Assembly (NCBI GenBank): GCA_040954595.2
Contig: JBECUI020000024.1
Coordinates: 496,001-560,000 of the forward strand
DNA: 64,000 bases
Direction: 5' to 3'
Origin: Balanoglossus misakiensis
Lineage: Eukaryota; Hemichordata
The notes under the pieces were generated by a model, which was given only the letters and a program-made list of their open reading frames with translations, did not search any database and was not told the origin of the DNA. Position numbers and translations under genes: made by a program. Of this stretch, positions 34,664 through 44,152 are shown piece by piece (within the stretch, counting starts at the first letter, position 1; every line of letters starts with the position of its first letter).

Positions 34664-35936
34664 TTTAGTCACAAAGAAGGGCAAGTTCAGTCATACCATA
34701 ACTTTGTCTGCTGTATATGCTTCATAATGATTGCATGGTATTTTGAAAATACAGTGTCTTAAGGCAGTGTGACCAGCTAAAAAGTACTGGCAAACACAGC
34801 CAATGTGTAATAAAAAACATCTAATTTGGCTGAATAAAAGACATAAAACACAGCAAAAGCACTGTGACTAGCTGAGACATAATACTCCATTATGCATTTC
34901 CATCACTCCAAGTGTCAAGGTTGCATCTGCTCTGGATGCCAAGATATAGTAATGTTGGTCAAGGTTTACCCAAAGTCACCCAAAGTTCTGTCAAACAATT
35001 TTGACCCCAATGTTGTCCATGTTTAGGTTTCTCCCTCCACTGGATAGCCTACAATTAGATATGCAAATATTTAATGACATTACCATAGATTAAGGCGGTC
35101 CTAAATTAACCATGAAATTATAGTTTCATGTTAATTCTTGTTATTACAAAACACTGTATCTATAACCCTTCTGGAAGCCATACTTTGTTTCATGCTACCC
35201 AATATGTGAAAGTAGGTAAAAAATCAGCCAAGGTTATTTGAAATTTTGCTGAAAAAAATCCGGTCCCTGACATTTGGTAAAGGGGTCAAGACACTTGGCA
35301 ACAAATTGTTGTCCCAGATTAGAACATATTCATAAAAAACTCAGGGAAAGAAGGAAGTTTTTCACAGCTTTGGTGCTTCAAATAGTAGAGAGGTTCCCAA
35401 GTTATTTCAATGAAACCTTAATGTCAACATTACATCGTTAGACTCGAACTCATCTGGCATAAAGCTGCTAGTTAAAGCCCTAAGGGTTGTGCCACTTTTT
35501 CATTATTTTCATCTAAGATTTGTCAATCTAAATAAGCTTACTGCTAGGTATACATCTACATGAACATCTTGTTGACTGACGATTGTGGCTGTAATTTAAA
35601 GAAGTCAGATATTTAACAGGTACCACACCTGTTTAATCTGCCTCTATACAAAGGGTACACATCTATAGTGGTATGCATCACCTAGATATGACAAACATAA
35701 GCACTACAAGTAATATGGCTTTATGGTGGCGATTTTGAAGGATGTGGAGAAGATTTGAAAAACACTCTTGAGGAAAAAGATGTGTTAAATCTTTGAAATG
35801 TGTTTTATTCTTTGGTTCCCATTTCGTATATGTCTATCTACCACTGGGACCAATGTGAAATTGGTGGAAATTGGTCAAATTGCTTTAGAAATTGGTGTGT
35901 ATTCATTTTGAGACCTCATGGATTTTTTTTCATTTT

Positions 35937-38282
35937 TAGCTCACGTGAAAATCACGTGAGCTTATGGTTTAGCGATGTCTGTGTGTGTGTGTGTGTATGT
36001 ATGTATGTGTGTGTGTGTCTGTCTGTATACCCGATATCTAAAGAACCGCTGAACCGATTTCAACCAAATTTAGTACACAGGTTCAGATATCATATGGCAA
36101 GAACTGAAAAGGTTTTGGTGCGTGTGGCTTTGATATTAATGAAGTTATTTAAGTTTTAATTTTTCTATTACATGATTGTCTATGTGAGCTTTCGTTAATG
36201 CCGCATATATGACCAGTGGAAACGATAGTTTGAGGAGATCGACAGTTTGAGGGCGCTGTGAAATGAGACATTCCTGGCGATATTGCCGTGGTTCTGTCCA
36301 TGCTCAGACGCTGTACCCGTCGTTACGAATAACTTCCCTACGTGAATCCACAAGGAAGCTAACGTTGTTTAGTTGCTTCATAGAGCGTAAATTGTTAATC
36401 TACAGGACCGTCAGACGAATACTCTTTTCAAATGAAGTTTGAAACTACTTACGAGTAAGTTAGTGGAGACAATATGGCGGATAGTTGGCGTGCAGCCGAA
36501 TCCGCGTTATGACTATGACGTGACCCATTCATCAAGACAAACCGTAAATGATTCACGCATATTGTGGTCCTCACGCAGTCAATCTCAAAATGTCACCAGG
36601 CTTTCTATTTGTCTATTGTTCAGAGAAAAATAACGTGGCGGTTGATCACACTCAACAGTAAAATCCGTTTTGTGAGTTTATAGACAGTCTGTTATCGCCA
36701 ATACTATATAGCGATTGCTAGATGGCTTACCCAATATGTGATCGAGCGAGAATGATAACATTGAATGTCTGTTCAGATCTCATTCCGTACGTCATACGTC
36801 AACATTTCGATTTCGATTTAATCCATTCATAAAGAATTTAGAGAAAGTCGTCTTGAATTGTGACCCCGACTATCAATTTTACGATGATTTTTTGGCGACG
36901 GAATACACGAGACGCCATTGCATAACTACGTCAGCTGGACTTCCAAGGTTACCATTTTGTGTGTATGGAATCTTATCACAGAGACTACGTACTTTGACAA
37001 TATGCTTGGTATATCAATGACGCCCCAGAAAATTTGTCGAAAAATGAATTTGTCTTCTCATGGTGGTGCAATATATTTTAATGTCTATTTTGAGGTTGAT
37101 TTTGGTTTTTGGCTAACATGTATATCAATGTCAGCTTATAGCATAAGTTGGTGTCCGTCGTCTATGTATGTCTGTATGTGTGCCTCATACAGAATTATGT
37201 ATTTTGCGAATGGATCAGTTTCGTCTAAATGTATTGATGTATGTATGTGTATGTCCATCAACATCAAAAACTTGAAACTACTGATATTTAGTGTGTACAT
37301 AGAAATTGTTATTGCGAAAAAATGCATACTGGTATTAACTGGAAAAATGTTCAAGTAGTCAAAATTGAAAAACTTAATAACAGCGGATCAGATTCAGTTA
37401 AAAATTGGCGTGCATTGGTGTGCAAGTACTATGGGAAGACCTCGTATGATTTTGTTCAGGTGGAGTCAGTATCTGGCGTTTGCTATTTTTTATGAATTTT
37501 GGGGGGAATTTTCTGCAGTTTTGTTAAAAAAATTCTTCTCTGAAATTACATGTCCAATTGATTGGAAACTTGGTATGGAGGTTCATAGGGCTTACCTGAA
37601 TCACATTTGTGCAAACGGTGGTGAAATTTGCAAAAATGCATTTTTGGGCAATATTTCCTGTTTTTGTCAAAAAATCAAATCCCGTGAAACTGTAAGTGCA
37701 ATTGTTTTGATACTTTGTATTTGGGTTTCTAGGGGTGATCTCAGTCAAATATGATCAAATTGTAAAGAAATTTGCATAATTGTATTTTTTGGGAATTCTG
37801 CAGGGTTTGGCCAAATAGTCTTCAGTAAAACCCCAAGTCCAATTGATTGGAAACTTTGAATGGGAAATCATATATGTGATATCAGTCAGATTTGTCTGAA
37901 TTACCTGTTGTTTGCCAAAATGTCTTCCTATTGAAACTTGTTAAAGAGGTTCTTAGGCATGAACAGAAATCAGATTTGTTGAAATCTGGTGAAATATTCA
38001 TACTTTTTGGTATATTTCTTGCCATTTTTGATCAACGAGTTTTAGAATTCCATAGACTTATCTTTTTATGCAGTTCAGGATGGGGTACATGACTCATAAC
38101 CCCTTACAAAAATTGACAAGGCAACAATTCCACAAACATGTTTACATTTCACAATGGTGCAACACACAACCCTTACACCATATACACTATAAACCAAATT
38201 GGTTTAACACTGGTTTTTCTAATCTTGTTATTCTGTCAACCAATCACAGTACTGCACGTGAGCATATTCAGTTAATATCTGG
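35937..38282. mobile_element. 2.35-kb insertion in right arm
   Basis: The left arm runs without interruption at about 17150 where this segment intervenes in the right arm. It begins AGCTCACGTGAAAATCACGTGAGC, a perfect hairpin with two CACGTG E-boxes, followed by TG/TATG microsatellite and the phrase ACCGATTTCAACCAAATTTA. It ends near GCACGTGAGCATATTC. Its last kilobase is diverged arm-type repeat (repeated CCAATTGATTGGAAACTT). It contains no convincing protein frame and may be composite. Confidence 0.6.
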
Positions 38283-39408
38283 TTTGAAGTATATTTTTGG
38301 GGTGATTTTGGTCAAATACTCAAAAACCTCTACTCACAGTTCTTTGAAATTTGGTTTGCAGGTTCCTAGGTGTGTTATCACGACATTTTAACAAATCCTA
38401 TGATGGAAGTGTCAATATAGTTTTTGTGGACAATTTTTGCCATTTTTGTTTGATTGCTTTGCAGTTTTTTGTTTTGCAGTTTCCAGGGGATTTTTTTACT
38501 GTGATATATCATAAATGTTCTGAAAATGAAAAAATTGTATTTTGGGGGCATAAAAAAAATTCTCAGAAAGTGCATGGTTGATCACTTTAAAAGTTTAGTT
38601 GTGAGTTAATGATATGTGCTTCTTTAGAATGATAATTGAATCAAATCATAGCTGAATTAGTTTTTTTGTTTATTTTGTTTGATATTTTTTCCTTATACCT
38701 CAAAAATTGTTATTATAAAAGGGAAATTACCATTACATAGTTGTTTGCAATTAAGGAGGACCCCCTCCCCCACTGAAAATCGTATACACCTTGATCTCTC
38801 TATGTCTGTATTCATGTCTGTATGTATGTTTTACAAATGTATGCTCCCAATAAGAGTGAAATGATTTTTTTTATCGTAATACTTCTAAAGTGATTATTTC
38901 CTATGAGATATGCAGTCTTATTACCTAATCGTTTCTGAAATTCTACCTCATGCTGTGTATGAAAAGTCTAATATATGTCATTGTCAAGATCCCCAAAACA
39001 GGCTGATATAGTATCACATAACATTTGATAAAAGTATCCCAAACAGTGTGGCAATTTTGGTATACAGAAAAAAACACTAGAATGACAACAGCTACATGTA
39101 TGTAGGCTAGCAATAGGAACACAGATAACAATTCTCTATATTCATTTTTAAATACGATAAGATTCGCTGAAATTGGCACATCTGTGTGCAGGCAAAGTCA
39201 GTTCCAACTCGGCTTGCAAATCGGACCAATGTCTCTTGTTCGCTGAGACTGTATGGTTCTAGTAATAGCTGTAAGAACTTGATCATTGACCAAACTCTTG
39301 GTTCAATTTTGCAACATTTTATGATTTCAAGCTGTACATATTTAACTCTGTTTCAACTATAGTTGGAGGGATAACATTGGAGCCATTTCACTGACAAAAT
39401 AGCGCTTA

Positions 39409-40228
39409 GGGACCATTCAGTTTTTACGGTGGGGGGAGGCTGGCAAAATCCAGGGGGTCACTTAAATTTTGAAATCCAAAAGAGGGAGTCATCTTTTTTT
39501 CAAACGTTTAGGGGGGAGGTCATATACATGTACCCACCGATGCTAATTTTGAGTGGAGTAGCAACAGTAAAATTGGTCCTTTCAAACATTGAGATAATTT
39601 GCTTTTGACTTCATTAAAATGCAACTTTGAGCTACATATTTTACAAAGTTTTCTTATGTGGAAGGGGGACATCCCCTCCCACACCCATCCCCTTATTTCT
39701 TCGCCACATATAGTGTACCAGGGCAGAATACTTGGCATCCCACCCCCACTGATGTTAACTTTGAGTGGCAAAAGTGAAATTTGTCCTCCCCAACATTAAG
39801 TTAATTTGCCTTTGAGTTCATTAAAATGCATTAATTGTATTTTACAAAATTGTCCTACGTACACCCACCCCTTCCACTTTTCTTGTTTTACCAATTCTAC
39901 CAACTATTGTATTGACGTGTCCTTTTAATTTATCCATAGACCTTCTTTATTGCAACGCTATATAATTATACACTTCAAATTATAAATTTCTTTAAGAAAT
40001 TTAGAATTGAGGTGTGAGGAGACCCTTTACCTTTATTGCATACAGTCAGTGTACATAAGATAAGGATGGCAAATGTTTTCAGGGTGGGAGGAGGGTCATC
40101 ATATTTTGGTCCTGTCAAAGGGGGGGGGGTCATCATTTTTTTGGTCCTGGTTGAAGGGGGTGTCGGCCTGATTTTGAAAACCAATGACACAAACTTTTGC
40201 CCCCCCTCCACCAAAACTGAACAGTCCC
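39409..40228. mobile_element. 820-bp TIR DNA transposon, right-arm specific
   Basis: It begins GGGACCATTCAGTTTTT and ends, inverted, GGGACTGTTCAGTTTTGG. It is flanked by TTA (39406-39408 and 40229-40231). The left arm at about 16040 (AGCGCTACTGATTGATGTC, reverse strand) shows the empty site. The interior is G/C-run rich (CCCACCCC, GGGGGG tracts) with internal direct repeats (TTCATTAAAATGCA at about 39611 and 39818). No transposase is encoded. A 3-bp TTA duplication would suit a PIF/Harbinger-like or related system, but this is not established. Confidence 0.82.
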
Positions 40229-41280
40229 TTACTAAAGGACGTCAATGTCTGTTTACAGTCAAATGCATTGCCATCAGAAAAAAAAAATGCAAACAATTTC
40301 TTATGTTTGTAGTACGCACTTTTTGTATATCTGTAAACTGTGTCTCAGTTGTGAAATTCTAAGGAAATTTGTTCCTTGGGTAGAATAAAGGATTCTTAAA
40401 CAAACTTAGTCACGAAAGCTAAATGGTTACCTCAGAGAAACTGTGTTAAATTTGGTCATCATTGTTTTAAATCACACAAGACATTCCCACAGCTAAGTTA
40501 CTGCAGCAGTCAGTTTCAACTCAGCTTGCAAATTGGGATCATGTCTTGTGTTCATCGAGACTGTCTGTAGTCGAGTTGACAGTCACTACAACTGTATTGC
40601 AAATATGGCAGGGTTGGGCAACTCTTCTAATTTACATTTGAACACCTTTTCTGTTTGCGTCAAAATGATGAATAATGTTTCGTTTTCAAGAATGCCTTAA
40701 TATGGGCACCCAATACAAGACAACTGCATTGCAAATGGCATTTTCATTCAACTCTCCTGGGTACCTAAAACAATTTCAACATGGTTGACATGGCAATATT
40801 AGACAACTGTTCTAATTTGCATAATCCAAAATGGCCGCCAAATTTCTCTAACATGTTAATTTCCCATATTTGTTTTAAATGGTGTGTAATATCGAATTTG
40901 CAGGGTTTCCATTAATATGGGTACCTAAAACAATTTCAACATGGTTGACATGGCAATATGAGACAACTGCTCTAATTTGCATAATTCAAACACCTGCTGG
41001 ATAATTTAACTTTTGCCATTCTTGTCCCATGATTGTATGTATTATATCTCATAACAGGCAATTAAGTGTGCTAATTGTCAAGCCAATCTTAATTATTCAT
41101 CTGCACCACAAATCAGATGCAAGGTTTAGGACTGGGAGTGTATGTGGGAGCAGCATATAGGGGCCTACAGGTATCTTTAATGGCAAGTCCTCGGTTAAAG
41201 CCAGAAGGTTTTCAGGTTGTAGGCCTCTATTGTATCTGCAACAGTTTCTATCACCTCCATCCCACTGGCCGGCACCCGAG

Positions 41281-41298
41281 GGGGGGGGGGGGGGGGTA
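41281..41298 (+). repeat. Poly-G run
   Basis: An uninterrupted G homopolymer of about 16 bases follows GGCACCCGAG; the left arm lacks it. Confidence 0.9.
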
Positions 41299-41670
41299 CT
41301 TGAAATTTTTTCGGATGGTAGTCTGTCGCCCCAGTCGATAACATCAACACGTGTAAATGCCCAAAACCCGACCTATTTGTATTATAAGTCAAATTTTCTG
41401 GTCATTTACCCCAAGTTTTTCTTAAAGACTACATACCTATACACCTTTGTATGGGAGAACACATCCCCCACCCCCCTGCCAACACTAATTGGACAACTTT
41501 ATTCTTGTTATACTTCTTTATAAGTCTAAATGTTCAGTAAGAAAAGGCAACAAGTTATTGAAGCTGCTGACCATGGAAACTGTGATGAAGTATATTTTTT
41601 TCCTAGCTGTACATGTACAGTATAATTGGCCCAATGTACCAATTGGAGATGTGTGCCTTACAAGCAACAC

Positions 41671-42070
41671 AGGTTGTATATCCAAGCCTTGTCTGTTGGC
41701 ACTATGAAGGGTATTGGAAGAATGTCTCTGCTGGCCACTTTGGCCAGCCACTTTTGGCCAGCAGACTATCAAAAGGGTCAAGAAAATAGCCCTAAAAGGT
41801 ATGGCACTGTATGCAAATCTAGTGCAGGAGTGGATTGATACATTTCCCATCACTGTACATGCATCATCCTGTATGGATGATATGTACTCTAGCATTATGC
41901 ACCAGATAAAAATGGTCAAAATTGCAAAAAAAGGAGATGAAACTCCCACTGGCCTTTAACGCAATCCATAGATAAAGAGACAACATGTTCAGGCATTGGC
42001 TCTAAACATGGTGGATACTGACGAGGGTGTGGTGAATGATGGTGAATCCCTGGATGTTTTGAGGTCGGAA
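41671..42070 (+). pseudogene. Decayed coding remnant of unknown family
   Basis: The frame from 41714 reads RVKKIALKGMALYANLVQ followed by EWIDTFPITVHASS. It stops at 41957-41959, then continues in the same frame after a second stop with an acidic segment (NMVDTDEGVVNDGESLDV) to about 42075. Composition is protein-like, but two in-frame stops break it and I recognise no domain. A transposon-encoded protein is possible. Confidence 0.3.
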
Positions 42071-42205
42071 TTCTGAAAAGGATTCCCATCGTGAGTTTGA
42101 GGAACAGGATGATGCAGAGGGGCTGGCTCTTTGTGACTCCTATCAGTGGGGATAGACATATATTTGGGATACAGAGGTTGCACTTCCTTGCTTCATGATT
42201 AGTAC

Positions 42206-42780
42206 GGTAACACTGCCAAATTTGCAACATAGTTGTATTGTTAAAGGTACCCATATGAATGTGCTAATCCTGAAAATAAGATATTGCGCATCATTTTGGG
42301 AAACATGGCAAAATTTCACTTTTAGTGGTGATTGGCGGCCATTTTTGAATATGCAAAATAGAAAAGTTGCCAAACACTGCCATATTTGCAATACATAACC
42401 AATATGGATGCAAATCCTGAAATTTTAGATATTACACATAATTTTGAGAAAAAAGGGCCAAGTTTTATTTTAGAGAAGGTATTTGGCGGCCATTTTTGAT
42501 CATGCATGTTAGAAGAATTGTCCAACATTGCCATTTTGGCAACTCAGCTGGAATAGGTCTAGGCTCCCATATGAATGCCAATAAGCAAAAAACTTCATAG
42601 GAAAGAAAATTTCTAGGTAGGAAAATTTTGACTCAACTTCTGGTTCTAATAATAGGTGTAAGGATGTGATCGTTTGATTTTGCAACATTTTACAATTTCA
42701 AGCTGTGTGTATTTAACTCTGGTGCAATTCTGGTTGGAGAGACAAATGGCTTAAGCCATTTAATTGAAAATATAGCACTA
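42206..42780 (-). repeat. Degenerate arm-type and 155-bp repeat units
   Basis: Words such as GGCGGCCATTTTTGA, CAACATTGCCATTTTGGCAAC and GATATTACACA recur at about 150-bp spacing and match the 14770-15420 units in reverse. 42640-42760 matches part of 39240-39370. Confidence 0.65.
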
Positions 42781-43034
42781 CTTCACCAGGGTTGTGCAGT
42801 ACCTTTGACAACGCTTTGAACAATGTTGCAAAAAGCTTTGTGTTGAAGCTTGCTACAAGACTTGGCGTGCTGAAGCCTCTTATACTAGTCTTAGTTGAAC
42901 CTCAGCTGTAACTCCGTTTGTGAAACCTTAACATTCAAATCTTTGGCCAAAGTTAGTGTTGCAAAGCTTCTTCAAAGTTTTGTGAACCTCAACAATGCTT
43001 TTCTATAGAAACCTTTAAACATGCGGGGGGGGGG
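42781..43034. other. Unannotated sequence ending in a poly-G tract
   Basis: It contains short direct repeats of AAAGCTT/GAAGCTT-type words and no gene. It ends in ten Gs that form the insertion site of the Gypsy element. Confidence 0.5.
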
Positions 43035-43238
43035 TGTAGTATTCTGACAGCTACGATCAATATAGCGCCCTCTAGTGTTGCATTGTTGGTGTTCCACTTG
43101 TTTATGAATTGCTGTACGACGTCACTTCCGCCCAGATAAGGCGAAGCACATTGTTGAGTCTTTTCAGCCGATCAATAAATAGGTTGTTGTTATACCTTAT
43201 GATCGCATTATTATTCCCATGTTGATGGAAACATAACA
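43035..43238 (+). repeat. 5' LTR
   Basis: 204 bp, TGTAGTATTC...ACATAACA, with AATAAA at 43174-43179 and a near-consensus CTCF-type motif at 43065-43078. Identical to the 3' LTR. Confidence 0.95.
43065..43078 (+). promoter_or_regulatory. CTCF-like motif in the LTR
   Basis: GCGCCCTCTAGTGT agrees with the reverse complement of the vertebrate/insect CTCF core at 13 of 14 positions (the final G is T). It is repeated in the 3' LTR at 47727-47740. Related GCGCCCTCTGTGG words recur in the 309-bp satellite at 55660 onward. Binding is not shown. Confidence 0.45.
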
Positions 43239-43256
43239 TGGTGGCAGCAGTGAACG
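43239..43256 (+). other. Primer-binding site
   Basis: TGGTGGCAGCAGTG follows the LTR directly, and the initial TGG pairs with a tRNA CCA end. The complementary tRNA 3' end would read CTGCTGCCACCA; I do not assign the isoacceptor. Confidence 0.75.
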
Positions 43257-43348
43257 TGAGTGATCAGATGTAAGCAGACTTTACACAGTATCGACTACAC
43301 AAGACACCAAAACTACAGAAGAAAAGACCATCGAACTGACCTGACAAG

Positions 43349-44152
43349 ATGGCGGCCGCACTACAAACGCCCTTCACAGCCCCAAAGATGGAATGGGACG
43401 CGCCAGATCTAGCAATAGCCTTCAGTCGTTTTCGTCAAAAATGTGAGTTAACATTTAAGACAGCACTTAAAGATGCTAATGAAGAGAAAGCTAGCTACAT
43501 ACTTCTATGGTCCGGTGAACCAGGTCTTGACAAATACAACAGTTGGTCGTTTGAAAATGAAGACCAGCGGAAAGACCCCACAGTACTATTCGACAAATTT
43601 TCCGAACACTTAGAGCCGAAGTCGAATCATCGCATACATAGATACCAATTCCAAGATATGAGACAAGACCCTGGAGAACCAGTTGATGATTTCTTTTCGA
43701 AATTGAAAAATGAAGCCGCCAAATGCAAATTTGGGGATACAAAAGAACAGGAAGCAAGACTCGTAGATCAGTTGATATGGGGGATCTGTCACCAAGAAAT
43801 ACAGAAGAAACTTATTGGGCGTGATGAGAAACTGACCTTGAAGGAGGCGCTCGATATAGCTAGAGGTCACGAAGCCACAACAAAACACATGAAAACGCTC
43901 ACAAATTGCCATATTGCTAATCCTGTGGATAGCAAAGCTGTCAACACAGTAAAAAGGCAGCCCAACAAGACACACCCCAAACAATGTAAGCATTTCGGAA
44001 AAAAGCATGACACCTCAGTGAAAAGTAACTGCCCAGCATATGGCTCGAAATGCCGAAATTGTGGGAAACCTAATCACTGGCAGGCGGTATGCCGTTCCAA
44101 AACCAGCTCAAGCGAACCGAAGTCAGAGACGAGGTGGAAAACCAATCCATAA
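43349..44152 (+). CDS. gag: Gag polyprotein
   Basis: 267 residues from an ATG in strong context (GACAAGATGGCG) 110 bp after the primer-binding site. The N-terminal two-thirds has the helical retrotransposon-gag composition (DKFSEHLEPKSNHRIHRYQF, a VDDFF...KL segment, LVDQLIWGI, ALDIARGHE). The C-terminus has a canonical zinc knuckle CRNCGKPNHWQAVC (C-x2-C-x4-H-x4-C). It is preceded by a degenerate knuckle in which the second cysteine is Phe (CKHFGKKH...C). Gag packages the element RNA into virus-like particles. The last 113 bases overlap pol in the +1 frame, so Pol needs a frameshift or internal start. Confidence 0.93.
   Translation: MAAALQTPFTAPKMEWDAPDLAIAFSRFRQKCELTFKTALKDANEEKASYILLWSGEPGLDKYNSWSFENEDQRKDPTVLFDKFSEHLEPKSNHRIHRYQFQDMRQDPGEPVDDFFSKLKNEAAKCKFGDTKEQEARLVDQLIWGICHQEIQKKLIGRDEKLTLKEALDIARGHEATTKHMKTLTNCHIANPVDSKAVNTVKRQPNKTHPKQCKHFGKKHDTSVKSNCPAYGSKCRNCGKPNHWQAVCRSKTSSSEPKSETRWKTNP

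Larger units (their letters stand above)
30515..41670 (-). repeat. Right arm of giant inverted repeat
   Basis: Reverse complement of 14170-24220 in the same order (anchors given under the left arm). It is longer mainly because of a 2.35-kb insertion at 35937-38282 and an 820-bp transposon at 39409-40228. Its outer end (41655-41669, GCCTTACAAGCAACA) corresponds to the first bases after the satellite on the left. The right side has no satellite. Confidence 0.88.

Noticed and set aside
37136-37754. Frames of 72-146 codons in 36900-37750
   Set aside because: They lie in diverged arm-type repeat, are not kept in related copies, and show low-complexity Phe/Cys/Ile-rich translation.
14170-41670. 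Polinton/Maverick-type giant transposon
   Set aside because: No polymerase B, integrase or capsid frames were found, and the arms are far longer than Polinton TIRs.
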